A DNA stretch of 33,092 nucleotides from Paludibacter sp. UBA5753 (GCA_002427615.1 DIFH01000073.1:3703-36794), one strand, 5' to 3'. Positions 1 through 9,446 are shown, counted from the first letter of the stretch. Notes: generated from the sequence alone by a model not told the origin. Numbers and translations are program-made.

Positions 1-16
1 TGAAACAATCCCCCTC

Positions 17-90
17 TTTTTGATTTTCAGTTCGACAAAGTCGAACTGAAAATCAAAAAGATATAAAAATAAAGAGTGCTGAGTAGTTAC
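17..90 (-). repeat. Left copy of a palindromic repeat flanking the locus
   Basis: Positions 16-36 and 40-60 are perfect 21-bp inverted arms around the loop aaa, with core CAGTTCGAC/GTCGAACTG. Read on the minus strand, 90 to 17 aligns without gaps to 31680-31753 with only a handful of mismatches, so the window holds an inverted pair of this element. It lies 3' of the GH16 gene and could act as a transcript end, but no T-run follows the stem. Family unknown to me. Confidence 0.8.
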
Positions 91-133
91 AAATTTAGAT
101 TTTTATTTCATTCATGCTTAGATTTATGAAAAT

Positions 134-1252
134 CTATTGCATTATAAATTTGAAGACCTTAGTTCGACCCAAACAACTTAACCGTATAGTATAAACACCC
201 TTTTTCACATTAGAAACATCAATGGTATTAACATTTTGTCCAAGTATCTTATTCAGTATTAATTTTCCTGATAACTCGTAAACGGATATATCCATTGATT
301 CTTTATTTTCGTTTGGGATATATAATTTGCTACCGACTAAAACGGGTCTAAAGTCAATTCCCTTAATTTCATCGAGTGAAGAAGCACTTTCTTGATATAC
401 CCTTGCATAATCCACCGAATAAGTGATCGGGAATGATGTTTGACCCGGATCACCCCCACTATCACCTCCAATTGCCAAATTCAACAACAGATATTGAGCT
501 GAATGAAAAGGATTTGTTCCATCCGCATTAATAGTTATTTTTAAATCAATTGAATTTAATAATTCATCATCAATGTAGAGTTTTATATAATCCACTGTCC
601 AATCCATGCGCCAAACGTGAAACTTATTCGCCCAATCAGGATCAGAAGTTGTGAAATGAGATAAAAAAGTTTTAGATGTCTTCCATTTTGCGACCCATTG
701 GGTTGATGTTCCCCATGCAGCATTTGCTAAAATAGAATTATCATAATATTCCATGATATCAATTTCACCACATGACGGCCATTCACCTGTTGCTCCTAAA
801 GTCCAGATAGCGGGCCAGGAGCCATTAAATGCAGGAATCCTAGCTCTGACAATAAACCGGCCATAAAGCCATGAATGTAATCCATTTGTATTGATTGACG
901 CCGAAGTGTAATCTGCATATCGCCTATTTAATGTCCAATCGGAACTTGAAGCATTATAATACGGATTTGTAACTTGTTCGTGTTTACTAACGATTTGTAA
1001 CAAACCATCCGAACAGTTTGCATTATTTGATTGATACCATTGATATTCATGATTTCTGATAAATCCGGTTTCATATATCCAATTTTTATTGTCCGGTTTG
1101 CCTTTCTCATTGAATTCATCAGACCATTTCAACGTGTAGCCGGAAATCATAGGAGGAGGATTGGGGTCGACCTGATAAGGATCAATAGCAGCATAAGCGC
1201 TTAGAAAACAAAAAAAAAGTAAAATAATATTTGAAAATAATTTGATTTTCAT
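134..1252 (-). CDS. GH16 endo-beta-glucanase (laminarinase-like) with T9SS sorting domain
   Basis: Secreted endo-acting hydrolase of 372 aa, expected to cut internal beta-glycosidic bonds by a retaining mechanism. An N-terminal signal peptide (about residues 1-22) precedes a GH16 jelly-roll domain at about 35-290. The active-site strand GEIDIMEYY gives E163 as nucleophile, D165 as helper and E168 as acid/base; the spacing ExDxxE is the bulged form of laminarinases and agarases rather than lichenases. The motif SWPAIWTLG before it is also typical. Residues from about 295 on (LDEIKG...SGKLI...KKGVYTIRL) form a type A T9SS C-terminal domain, so the enzyme is probably anchored on or released from the surface. 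It is the last gene of the locus and has its own 346-base upstream gap with a structured leader. Laminarin-type beta-1,3-glucan is a guess; the subfamily cannot be fixed by eye. Confidence 0.9.
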   Translation of the reverse strand: MKIKLFSNIILLFFCFLSAYAAIDPYQVDPNPPPMISGYTLKWSDEFNEKGKPDNKNWIYETGFIRNHEYQWYQSNNANCSDGLLQIVSKHEQVTNPYYNASSSDWTLNRRYADYTSASINTNGLHSWLYGRFIVRARIPAFNGSWPAIWTLGATGEWPSCGEIDIMEYYDNSILANAAWGTSTQWVAKWKTSKTFLSHFTTSDPDWANKFHVWRMDWTVDYIKLYIDDELLNSIDLKITINADGTNPFHSAQYLLLNLAIGGDSGGDPGQTSFPITYSVDYARVYQESASSLDEIKGIDFRPVLVGSKLYIPNENKESMDISVYELSGKLILNKILGQNVNTIDVSNVKKGVYTIRLSCLGRTKVFKFIMQ

Positions 1253-1380
1253 ACGATAATAATTTATTTTTAAAGGTCGTATAGAACTCGCAAGTCAGCT
1301 TAATACTGTCTTTCCTGGCAAGCCAAGCAGCAAAGTCGAGCGGGTGAATTTCCGTATACATGCTCGTTTCATGTGTAAAT
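1250..1380 (-). promoter_or_regulatory. Structured leader, copy 1 (ends at the GH16 start codon)
   Basis: This leader matches 14568-14663 along nearly its whole length except for about 26-30 extra bases near 1310-1345. The last seven bases around the ATG (catacga, 1250-1256) can pair with tcgtata (1277-1283), seven pairs including one G-U, so the start codon would lie in a stem. In copy 2 the same stem is fully paired. I see no clear TAnnTTTG box just upstream. Function inferred only: translational control or a shared promoter region. Confidence 0.55.
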
Positions 1381-1598
1381 AATGTGTTGATGTGATAATT
1401 ATCGGCATCTAACGGTTATTAAATTTTACACAGGACGACGTCCCCCAGATATTCATTCACAATGCTTTATCTACAAAGAAATCACAGCTTCAAACAAGCA
1501 GGAATGTTCCATACCCTACTCATAATACTATTGTTAAAATAATATTCGAACAGACAGGTGCCTGAATAATTATTCAAAGCACTTGTCATATCTACAAC
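1253..1598. other. 346-base intergenic region upstream of the GH16 gene
   Basis: It contains the structured leader (1250-1380) and a hairpin near the preceding gene (1553-1587). Between them, 1381-1552 shows only a short palindrome, ggac-gac-gtcc (1433-1443). No coding region, RNA gene or recognised promoter box was found there. Confidence 0.7.
1553..1587 (-). terminator. Putative 3' hairpin of the beta-helix gene
   Basis: Arms gacaggtgc (1553-1561) and gcacttgtc (1579-1587) pair with one mismatch (a G-U pair if read on the plus strand). The palindrome gaataattattc (1564-1575) lies inside the loop. It begins 11 bases after the stop codon of the 1599-3020 gene. No strong U-tract follows, so it may be a processing or stability hairpin. 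Confidence 0.45.
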
Positions 1599-3020
1599 TT
1601 AGTTTTTTATTGCACGCGCGACATAATTCTTATTATTTGCCTTTATAACAAAAGTATAGATACCTTTTGCAAGGCTCGAAATATCAACCTGCGAGTTATA
1701 ATAATTTACAGGAACAGCTGCGCCCGTCATGTCAAAAACATTAACCGAACTAATATTGCCCATATTTATTTTTACAACATTATTTGAAGGACTCGGATAT
1801 ATAGTTAGAACATCTGATTTTTTAATATCCAGAACACCAGTTATAGCTTCCTCATAAGCTCCAATATCAAATCCACTACCAGCCGGACGTGAAACTCCTA
1901 AAATATCGGCACTTACCCCTAAAGAAGTTAAGTCGGTACCCGTATTAATACAAGGAGAACCCTCTACCAAATGCCAGTTTATTGAACTCTGATCTTCAGT
2001 CGTATTCCCGATTGTAGTTGAAGGAGCCACAAAATTAGGTCCATCTACCTCCGTATTTGTTGCATTCAGTAAGAATGAACCGGCTGCGGGCGAAGACTGT
2101 ACTGCACATGTTATCATAGTGGCCGTTCCCCCTCGATTTATAACAGGTTCCTGCGAATTGTTATTCCAGACAATACAGTTCTGAATAGTTGACTGATCTA
2201 TCATATAAATACCGCCTGCAGTTGATGATGATAATATCGTTTTATTATTTACAATCGTACAATTGAAAACCTTTGACGCTTCCCTTAAACTAAGACCTCC
2301 TATATTATTTGTTGTAGCTTCGTTGTTTGCAATAATACAATTCTTCATAACCGAACTGCCACGTAAAGAAACTCCTCCTACACTAGCCGCTTTATTGTTT
2401 CTGATAATACAATTTTCAATAACAACCTGATCGGTACTGGAGGAAGAAAATACAGCAGCACTTCCACCACTGGTATTATTCTCAACAATACAATTCAATA
2501 ATTTTGACGTATTAGTCATTAATACACCACCGCCACTACCGGCAAGTACACCACCGTTTCCCGTAATTTTGCAATTAGACAGTGTGCAAAGAGTATTTAA
2601 CGAAGCACCTGAACCACCAGTACTTCTGTTTCCCCCTGTAATTGTAAATCCATCAAAGATAGTTTCAATTGTCATAACCGCACTATTTAAAACACGTGCA
2701 TCAGCAGTTCCAGTCTTTCTTAATATCGTTTCATAATTCACGATATCACGAAGTCCCGTTGCATCATCATAACCACCATAGACGTTTACCCCGTTTTTCA
2801 TATTAAATCCTGTTGTTGTTTCATAAGTTCCCTGAGCCACATATATTACATCTCCTGATACAGAAGCAGTAAGTGCGGCGGTAACTGTTAGTTTGGCTGT
2901 CGCCCAAGAGATACCATCATTGGAGTCGGAACCTGAAATTTTCACATACCTTGAAGTTGCCTGCAATGATAACACAGATATCATTGCCATTAAAATAAAT
3001 AAGTAAGTTTTTGTTTTCAT
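1599..3020 (-). CDS. Secreted right-handed beta-helix protein with T9SS sorting domain
   Basis: A 473-aa protein with a signal peptide (residues 1-22, cleavage after LSLQA). Next come RYVKISGSDSNDGISWATA and repeated rungs of the type NCxIxxN with G-rich turns from about 45 to 310, the pattern of pectate-lyase-like parallel beta-helices and polymorphic outer membrane repeats. A segment ending SxDxLGVSRPAGSGFDIGAYE resembles the choice-of-anchor Q region. The final 80 residues (LTIYPSPSNNVVKI...LAKGIYTFVIK) are a type A T9SS sorting domain. No catalytic residues can be assigned; it may be a lyase, a hydrolase or a surface glycan-binding scaffold. It is preceded by a 423-base hairpin-rich gap, so transcription from the SusCD operon may be attenuated or restarted. 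It shares overall architecture with the 23755-25620 product. Confidence 0.8.
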   Translation of the reverse strand: MKTKTYLFILMAMISVLSLQATSRYVKISGSDSNDGISWATAKLTVTAALTASVSGDVIYVAQGTYETTTGFNMKNGVNVYGGYDDATGLRDIVNYETILRKTGTADARVLNSAVMTIETIFDGFTITGGNRSTGGSGASLNTLCTLSNCKITGNGGVLAGSGGGVLMTNTSKLLNCIVENNTSGGSAAVFSSSSTDQVVIENCIIRNNKAASVGGVSLRGSSVMKNCIIANNEATTNNIGGLSLREASKVFNCTIVNNKTILSSSTAGGIYMIDQSTIQNCIVWNNNSQEPVINRGGTATMITCAVQSSPAAGSFLLNATNTEVDGPNFVAPSTTIGNTTEDQSSINWHLVEGSPCINTGTDLTSLGVSADILGVSRPAGSGFDIGAYEEAITGVLDIKKSDVLTIYPSPSNNVVKINMGNISSVNVFDMTGAAVPVNYYNSQVDISSLAKGIYTFVIKANNKNYVARAIKN

Positions 3021-3182
3021 AATGAAAAAATTTAAAAGTGAATTAATTGATTTTATAACACTGAGAGTTTTAATCTAAATTGAAGAAATATATTTATAAT
3101 ATTTTTTAGACTGTTTTGGTGTTTCGTATTTCGACCATTGTTATGTTAGGGCTACTTTAGCCGATAAAGTACAAGAAAAATT

Positions 3183-3226
3183 ATAGGCTTTAGCCAAATA
3201 TAGCTTCTAATCCGGCTAAAGCCTAT
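3183..3226. repeat. 13-bp perfect inverted repeat
   Basis: Arms ataggctttagcc (3183-3195) and ggctaaagcctat (3214-3226) are perfect reverse complements with an 18-base loop. They stand between the lipoprotein gene and the beta-helix gene and may form part of the 3' end of the SusCD operon transcript. Confidence 0.6.
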
Positions 3227-3246
3227 TTTCAATCTAATCAATTTAT

Positions 3247-3286
3247 CCGTCCCATTCCGATAAATCGGAATAAATTGATGGGACGG
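3247..3286. terminator. Nested hairpin, putative operon-end structure
   Basis: Outer arms ccgtcccat (3247-3255) and atgggacgg (3278-3286) enclose inner arms attccgat (3254-3261) and atcggaat (3264-3271). An alternative pairing of atcaattta with taaattgat (3271-3279) would compete with the outer stem. It lies about 160 bases 3' of the lipoprotein gene, so it is a candidate terminator or attenuator of the SusCD operon. Confidence 0.45.
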
Positions 3287-3379
3287 CAATTGAAAAAATA
3301 CACATGAATCTGATTAACACAACATTACTAAATGTTTTATTTTAAAATTCTAAACGCGTTAACTCTATCGTTTTAGTAT

Positions 3380-3440
3380 CTCGTTCCCCGACTACTAAGA
3401 GTTCTGGTTCTCCGACTACTAAAAGTTTCGACTACTAAAA
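3380..3440. repeat. Three degenerate direct repeats with core cgactacta
   Basis: The core cgactact starts at 3389, 3413 and 3429, each followed by aagagt or aaaagt. The first two units are also alike upstream (ctcgttcccc and ctggttctcc). They sit immediately 3' of the lipoprotein gene stop. Function unknown. Confidence 0.55.
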
Positions 3441-3443
3441 GTA

Positions 3444-4787
3444 TTATTTCGAAAGGAAAACGGATTTTATCTTAACACGTGCTCCTGATACATTGGATAC
3501 GACAAAACCAATCGTTACATTCTGAGGCGAATCCAAGTTAAACTCAACACCGTATTTCATTTCATCTATTGATTTATTCCAATGGTAGTAGCTAATGATA
3601 TCGGTATCAGTTGTTATATTCTCTATATCCGGTAGGGAATCCCCTCTTGTTACGACAAAGTAACAATCGTTTTCATTTGTAAAACTGAATGGAATAAAAC
3701 CAGCATTATACAAACCTGCAGGCAAAGAAGTTAACGTTTGATAAATTTTCGCATTTTTTAAAGCTCCTCCCGTGCCAGAATTTGCATAAAAATCCATTAC
3801 TCCGCCATTATCCCCTTGATAACCGCCAACATATATTTTAGTAGCAGAACTATATGTAGATAAAACATTTTGAGTATATTTCCAATCTTGCAAAACATCC
3901 ACCCGTCCGGAAACCAAACCTGCTTTCTTAAATGGATTACCCGGATTTTTTATATAATTTGCCGTAACATCCTCCCAAATATGAACTATTTTTGTTGTTG
4001 TTACCAGGTTTCCTCTTGTCCCTTTCGAAGTTAGCTTTACGGTATATATACCTACACCGGGGAATGTGTGTTTTAATGGTTCGGCAATGTTTAACACAGG
4101 AGAACCATCTCCAAAATCCCACTCATAACTTAAACAAAAATTCGAAGTGTTTGTGAAAGCAACTTCCAAGGGTTGTGCGTCGTTCATTTGGAAAGTGAAG
4201 TTGGGATAAGCATCGATAAAAGCAGCCAGAATATCGACAACAATAAGACTCATCTTATCATTTATTTTTGTATTGGAATTGATTATTTTTATCCCTAAAA
4301 CAAACCGTTTATCCAGATTTTCCAATAAAAAAGGGATATCTATCTTTAAATCAAATTTGCCAAGTTCCTCTCCTTTTTGAATTAAAATGCCGGTATTCAG
4401 TTCGTATTTTCCTTCGGGCAAAATATCGGGAACACTTCCATTTTCCCCCAACAATATTCCGGATTCTATCAATTTCGGGATTGTATCATTATCAATCCCT
4501 AATTGTACTGAAGTATTTATCTCACTTTTTATCGAAGAACGGTATATTGACAAAGGAATAATCAGTTTATTATTCTCCAAATCAATTTTATAACGAAAAG
4601 GAGCATTCTCTTTTTCTGTAATCTGATTGATTTTATATATCATACTCTCGTAGACTCCTGCAATATAAACCTGATCTTCAGGATATTCCGCATTAGCAAC
4701 TTCCTCATATCCACATGAATAAAAACAGGTGAATGATAAGAGGATAAATAGATATTTATACACGCGGTTAACTAATAGACTTTTCAT
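3444..4787 (-). CDS. Surface glycan-binding lipoprotein (DUF1735-like, PKD, DUF5013-like)
   Basis: A 447-aa protein with an N-terminal hydrophobic segment ending in Cys25 (FYSCG), a plausible lipidation site. Residues about 30-190 resemble the DUF1735 domain found in many PUL lipoproteins. A PKD domain follows at about 195-270 (FTNTSNFCLSYEWDFGDGSP...HTFPGVGIYTVKL), and the C-terminal about 170 residues resemble the DUF5013 module of SGBP-type proteins. The gene begins 26 bases after SusD2, the usual place for a surface glycan-binding protein, which would help SusD2 hold the polysaccharide at the cell surface. No catalytic motif is visible. PKD is confident; the flanking DUF assignments are from general resemblance. 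Confidence 0.8.
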   Translation of the reverse strand: MKSLLVNRVYKYLFILLSFTCFYSCGYEEVANAEYPEDQVYIAGVYESMIYKINQITEKENAPFRYKIDLENNKLIIPLSIYRSSIKSEINTSVQLGIDNDTIPKLIESGILLGENGSVPDILPEGKYELNTGILIQKGEELGKFDLKIDIPFLLENLDKRFVLGIKIINSNTKINDKMSLIVVDILAAFIDAYPNFTFQMNDAQPLEVAFTNTSNFCLSYEWDFGDGSPVLNIAEPLKHTFPGVGIYTVKLTSKGTRGNLVTTTKIVHIWEDVTANYIKNPGNPFKKAGLVSGRVDVLQDWKYTQNVLSTYSSATKIYVGGYQGDNGGVMDFYANSGTGGALKNAKIYQTLTSLPAGLYNAGFIPFSFTNENDCYFVVTRGDSLPDIENITTDTDIISYYHWNKSIDEMKYGVEFNLDSPQNVTIGFVVSNVSGARVKIKSVFLSK

Positions 4788-4813
4788 GTGTTGTAATTTT
4801 TATATAACAATTT

Positions 4814-6559
4814 TTACCAAAGTGGATTTTGCGGCCATCCAGCCATAGTTACTTTTTCATTTAGTATGACATTTTCCGGAATAGGATAAAAATACATTTT
4901 AGGGAGAAAAAATCTTTTTTCCACATTTATTTTTTCATAGGTCAATGTATTATCCTCCATTTTGTATATTTTAACACCTTCTAAATTTTGATTGAGAACT
5001 GTTGTTCCAATCATCCATCTTCGGGTATCCCATAAACGGTGATCCTCAAAAGCTAACTCTACTCTTCGTTCATTTCTTATTCTTTCTCTTAATTCGTTTT
5101 GCGAAGCCATCGTTATCGGAGGCATTTTGACACCGGTTCTCTCTCTTGATTTATTTACATAAGTTAAAATTTCGCCATTCCCGGGATCTGATTCATTCAG
5201 AGCTTCTGCATAGTTCAGATACATTTCGGTTATACGGAATATAACCCAGGGATGATTGCTTCCTCCATTTATAACTAAATTTATATTTGGATCTACAAAT
5301 TTTCTTAAATAATATCCGGTGGTAGTAGCGTTCACTATATTTTTATTGACGCCTCCTTCGAATGTTTCAATCGTTGTATTTTTAAAGGTCGCTCCATTGG
5401 TATATATTGTTAGCGCTAACCTTGGATCTCTATTCGCATAAGGATTAGCTACATGTTGAGGATTGTTCCAATCGAATTTTGTTCCATCAGCCATTTCATA
5501 AGCATCAACTAAATTTTGCGAAGGTGTAACGAGACCCTGACCGCCTGGAAATCCAGCCGGAAAATTAAGTTTTTCAAAAGTGTTGGTGTTCCCATTTATT
5601 CGACGTACTAATATCAATTCAGGACTTTGAAATAATTTACCTAAATCTGAATAATTAGTTGTTAAATTATATCCGGCTCTGGCAGATAAATCAATAACCG
5701 TTTTTGCAGCAGCGGCAGCTTCAGCCCATCTTTCCGTACGGTTTTTTTTATCCAATGTTATCAATTCCGGATGTGAGTAACCTTGAGCCCAAGAAGCATC
5801 ATTCCATAAATCACTGGCAGCATATAACAGAAGCCGGCTTTTCAATGCCAAAGCAGCCCCTCTTGTTGCTCTTCCTAAATTGTCATCGCTGTATTGAAGG
5901 GGAAGTGCATCTTCTTCCCCATTTTGGCCTTCGCCTCCCAAAACGGAACATTCTTCCGATATAAAATCAACACATTCTTGTAAAGTGTTTCTTTGAATAT
6001 TTTCGAAGTCGGCATTTAATGGCAATGCATTTTTCAGTATAGGAATACCCCCATATCGTTTTATTAACTCAAAGTAATAATAAGCTCTTAAAAAACGAGC
6101 TTCCTTTTTCCAATTATTAATATCTGCCAATCTCGTTTTATAAATTTGCTGGGCATTTTCACTGGGATCATATTTATACGCATCCAAATTGACTTCATAT
6201 TTTTCTGAAGATTCCAAATAAGTATTTATCCTGCGGATATACGTATAAAAGAGAGACCACAAATCATCCGGATTAACATATTGATTCCATGAACCTGAAT
6301 TAACGGTCTGAGCACTCCCCTGCAGCGTGTATTCAGCTTCATCGCTTAATGAAGCCATCATTGCATTGTTAATAGCATAATGCCCATCCCTCATTCCTGT
6401 ATAAAGATTTACAACCTGCCTCTGCAAATTGCCATATTCTGTAGCAATTATTTTTTCATTCAAAGAAGTTGAATACTCCCTATCTAAATCAGCACAAGCG
6501 CTGAACAAAAAAACGAGTAATAAGCAAGGGATTAAATATTTAGTTATTATATTTTTCAT
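4814..6559 (-). CDS. SusD2, RagB/SusD family outer-membrane glycan-binding lipoprotein
   Basis: A 581-aa SusD-family protein. The signal peptide ends in a good lipobox, LFSAC, giving Cys22 as the lipidated residue. The N-terminal half shows the TPR-like helices of the family (FLRAYYYFELIKRYGGIPIL at about 155-175). The C-terminal half has the hallmark RNERRVELAFEDHRLWDTRRW, then a terminal segment FFLPKMYFYPIPENVILN. The protein caps the SusC2 porin and binds the incoming oligosaccharide. It follows SusC2 by 20 bases, so the two are translated from one message. The sequence differs clearly from SusD1, suggesting the two pairs handle different fragments or chain lengths. Confidence 0.95.
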   Translation of the reverse strand: MKNIITKYLIPCLLLVFLFSACADLDREYSTSLNEKIIATEYGNLQRQVVNLYTGMRDGHYAINNAMMASLSDEAEYTLQGSAQTVNSGSWNQYVNPDDLWSLFYTYIRRINTYLESSEKYEVNLDAYKYDPSENAQQIYKTRLADINNWKKEARFLRAYYYFELIKRYGGIPILKNALPLNADFENIQRNTLQECVDFISEECSVLGGEGQNGEEDALPLQYSDDNLGRATRGAALALKSRLLLYAASDLWNDASWAQGYSHPELITLDKKNRTERWAEAAAAAKTVIDLSARAGYNLTTNYSDLGKLFQSPELILVRRINGNTNTFEKLNFPAGFPGGQGLVTPSQNLVDAYEMADGTKFDWNNPQHVANPYANRDPRLALTIYTNGATFKNTTIETFEGGVNKNIVNATTTGYYLRKFVDPNINLVINGGSNHPWVIFRITEMYLNYAEALNESDPGNGEILTYVNKSRERTGVKMPPITMASQNELRERIRNERRVELAFEDHRLWDTRRWMIGTTVLNQNLEGVKIYKMEDNTLTYEKINVEKRFFLPKMYFYPIPENVILNEKVTMAGWPQNPLW

Positions 6560-6579
6560 CTTTTCTTATTTTTAATAAA

Positions 6580-9396
6580 TCAAAACTGAACATTTGCACC
6601 TAAACTGAATGTTCTAACAGCAGGATAACCACCGATTCTTTCCGGATCGTATCCCTTAACCGCATCTAAAGAAAATAGATTGGTTCCATTTAAGAATATT
6701 CTTAGTTCCGAGTTTATTGAAGATACTAAATTTTTAATAGTATATCCAAGTTCTACGTTTCGCAATTTCAGAAAATTTCCATTACACGTCCAGAAAGTCG
6801 ATCCCCTGTAATTATTTTGTTCGTTAGTAAGGGACAGACGCGGATATGTTGCCGATTGTGCGTTTTCCTCCGAGGTCCAACGATTTAAAGCAAACTCGGA
6901 AATGCTTCCATTATTTTGAAAAGCTTTATAATAGTCGGCGCTCAAATAAACAGTCCTGTTTAAAGCCGTTTGGAAAAAAGCCGAAATATCAAAATTCTTA
7001 TACGAAAAACCAATATCTATTCCCAAGGTAATTTCGGGAATATTCGTGTAACCGAATGGATACCTGTCATTGTCGTCAATTATTCCATCATTATTCCAAT
7101 CCTTGTATTTCAAATCTCCCGGCAACACCTCTTTCCATATCGGTTTTGCAACATCCGGATTATCAATATCGACCTGGCTGTAAAAACCAATCGCTTCCAA
7201 ATAATAAGGCTGACCGATACTATGTCCTGTTTGATACAAATGGGCGTTATTTTCAGCCTTGATATCTTCGGATTTGTACGTAATTTTATTTTTAGCAAAT
7301 CCTGCATTTAACTTGACATAATAATTAAGATTTTTACTTATTGAATTGTGATAATCCACCGAAGCTTCGAATCCAGCATTTTTTGTTTTCCCTACATTCA
7401 TGTACGGCAGATCTGCCCCGATATAAGATGGAATTGAACGACTCGGAAAACATAGAATATCAAATCGTTGATTATAAAAATAATCAAATGAAATTTCTAA
7501 TTTATTCAGTAAGATCGTTTCCAGTCCTATGTTAAACTTTTTATCTTTTTCCCATGTAATATCTGGATTGGATAGTCTCAATTGCCTGTAACCAGGTATA
7601 TAACTATTCGTTATTCCCAGATTGTATCCTTCTCTCTCTCCGTATTCCTGTTCGTACATAAAACGGGTATCTCCGTTGATTTTATCATTTCCTGTCAGCC
7701 CGTAAGACACTCTTAGTTTCAAGAAATTTACGAGGTCATTTTTCTTCAGGAAATCTTCTTCCGAAATAATCCATGCAACCGAGCCTGCCGGAAAGAAACC
7801 GGTTCTTTTTCCTTCGGCAAAAGTTTCCGTAGCCTGAACTCCCATGGAGAGTTCCCCGACATACCTTTTATCGTAAGTATACGTAAAACGGCTTCCCAAT
7901 CCTTCGTGAATAAACGGTTGTTGCGCTCCATAAACTTCATTTTCGAGCGAATAAATGAGCAAGGCGTCTATATTATGTAAGCCAAAAATTTTTTTATAGC
8001 TTAGCGAACCCTCCATCGTACTATTTCTCCATTGGTCGGAAATGGCATCATCTATGGTTAATTGCTCTTTTTTCCCAAAAGGAGCCGAGTAAATATAGTT
8101 TCCATCAGCATCTTTACCGGTTAGTGAATAATATTCATAATTAGCATACCTGTTTGAATATCCCAGGAAATAGCTGTTGAATGATATGGCTCCCGACACA
8201 CTTAAACCTGGAATCAGCATATCCAATTTTTCAGTAAGTCTTAAAGCCGAATTTATATTCCGTGAAACCTGTTTCCAATATCCTCTTTCAGTTATATTAG
8301 CTAACGGATTCGATCTGTTACTGCTCCCCCCCCATGTATTATCAGGATTACGAACAGGAAATGAGTTAGGAGGCAATTGCTGTATCCTAGTAAAAAGATC
8401 ATTCGTATTCATTCCAACGCCAGTTCCTCCGGGAGTAATTTTATTTTCAAGAGCCAAACCTAAAGTTATAGAAGCAGTAAGATTTTTGTTGATATTAACA
8501 TCCAGATTCGACCGGATATTATATCGTTCATAACTTTGATTTTTGGTGTTTTCCGATAAATCTTCCGTTCTTCTTACCAAACCGGAATTTCCCAAATAGT
8601 TTAATAAAACAAAATATTTTGCTACATCGCTTCCACCCTGAAAATTCAATCCCACCTTATATATTTCGGCAGTATTTCTTAATGTTTCATTATACCAATT
8701 CACATCCGGATATAAATACCTGTCTGTTCCATCTCTATACGCTGTAAGTGCATTATCATCATAGAATTTAGCGCCTTCATGTACGTAGCCATACGCTTCG
8801 TTGTATAAAGTAGCATAATCATACGAATTTAAATATTTAGGCATGCGACTTGGTTGTTGAAAACCAATCTGAGTGTTAAAGTTAATTTTCAACGGAGAAT
8901 TATATCCTCTTTTCGTATTTATCAAAAGGACCCCATTTGCTCCTCTAAAGCCATAAATAGCTGTTGCAGAAGCATCTTTCAACAAGGTAATCGATTCAAT
9001 TTCCTCCGGCATTAACTGAGAAAAAAGCGTTCTTAAAAATCCATCTTCATCCGTATATTGTGTAACAAAACCATCGATTACAATCAAAGGGTCTCTTAAT
9101 CCTTGAAAAGTACCTACACCTCTTGCCCTAATTACATTATCAACTACTCCCGCTTCGTCCGATCCCTGTGTTATTGTTAGTCCGGGCATTCGTCCAATCA
9201 AAGAATTTATCAGATTAGGAGTAAACGATTTCCCTAATTCATTACCAGAAACAGAGGAAACAGAGCTACTGATTTTATATTTTTCCTGATTATCGTATCC
9301 TATCTGTTCCTTCAAACTCAACGTGTCCTGAGCCGGTAAAAAAGAAGGAAGCGCAAGAAAAATTGTGTATATTATATATTTATATCTAAAAATCAT
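6580..9396 (-). CDS. SusC2, TonB-dependent outer-membrane oligosaccharide porin without N-terminal extension domain
   Basis: A 938-aa SusC/RagA-family porin. A signal peptide (about 1-22, ending LPAQ) leads almost directly into the plug domain (LINSLIGRMPGLTITQGSDE, then PLIVIDGF, LLKDASATAIYGFRGANGV at about 60-160). A beta-barrel follows, ending in the aromatic FSLGANVQF. Compared with SusC1 it lacks the roughly 75-residue carboxypeptidase-regulatory-like domain and the EEVVVIGYG stretch that usually carries the TonB box, so its coupling to TonB is less obvious. Family members of this shorter form exist. It forms the import complex with SusD2, and is located 50 bases after SusD1 in the C-D-C-D tandem. 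Confidence 0.93.
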   Translation of the reverse strand: MIFRYKYIIYTIFLALPSFLPAQDTLSLKEQIGYDNQEKYKISSSVSSVSGNELGKSFTPNLINSLIGRMPGLTITQGSDEAGVVDNVIRARGVGTFQGLRDPLIVIDGFVTQYTDEDGFLRTLFSQLMPEEIESITLLKDASATAIYGFRGANGVLLINTKRGYNSPLKINFNTQIGFQQPSRMPKYLNSYDYATLYNEAYGYVHEGAKFYDDNALTAYRDGTDRYLYPDVNWYNETLRNTAEIYKVGLNFQGGSDVAKYFVLLNYLGNSGLVRRTEDLSENTKNQSYERYNIRSNLDVNINKNLTASITLGLALENKITPGGTGVGMNTNDLFTRIQQLPPNSFPVRNPDNTWGGSSNRSNPLANITERGYWKQVSRNINSALRLTEKLDMLIPGLSVSGAISFNSYFLGYSNRYANYEYYSLTGKDADGNYIYSAPFGKKEQLTIDDAISDQWRNSTMEGSLSYKKIFGLHNIDALLIYSLENEVYGAQQPFIHEGLGSRFTYTYDKRYVGELSMGVQATETFAEGKRTGFFPAGSVAWIISEEDFLKKNDLVNFLKLRVSYGLTGNDKINGDTRFMYEQEYGEREGYNLGITNSYIPGYRQLRLSNPDITWEKDKKFNIGLETILLNKLEISFDYFYNQRFDILCFPSRSIPSYIGADLPYMNVGKTKNAGFEASVDYHNSISKNLNYYVKLNAGFAKNKITYKSEDIKAENNAHLYQTGHSIGQPYYLEAIGFYSQVDIDNPDVAKPIWKEVLPGDLKYKDWNNDGIIDDNDRYPFGYTNIPEITLGIDIGFSYKNFDISAFFQTALNRTVYLSADYYKAFQNNGSISEFALNRWTSEENAQSATYPRLSLTNEQNNYRGSTFWTCNGNFLKLRNVELGYTIKNLVSSINSELRIFLNGTNLFSLDAVKGYDPERIGGYPAVRTFSLGANVQF

Positions 9397-9446
9397 AATA
9401 TTAGTTTATTAAAGTATGACATATTATTATGGAACTAATTATGGAA

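Larger units (their letters stand above)
3021..3443. other. 423-base intergenic region rich in hairpins and short direct repeats
   Basis: No gene was found. It holds a 13-bp inverted repeat (3183-3226), a nested hairpin (3247-3286) and three degenerate direct repeats (about 3380-3440), described separately. The stretch 3021-3180 before the beta-helix gene is plain AT-rich sequence without a clear TAnnTTTG box. Confidence 0.7.

Noticed and set aside
8177..8533. 118-codon plus-strand frame opposite SusC2
   Set aside because: It lies antisense within a confident SusC coding region and has no recognisable domain; the same holds for other plus-strand frames in the locus.
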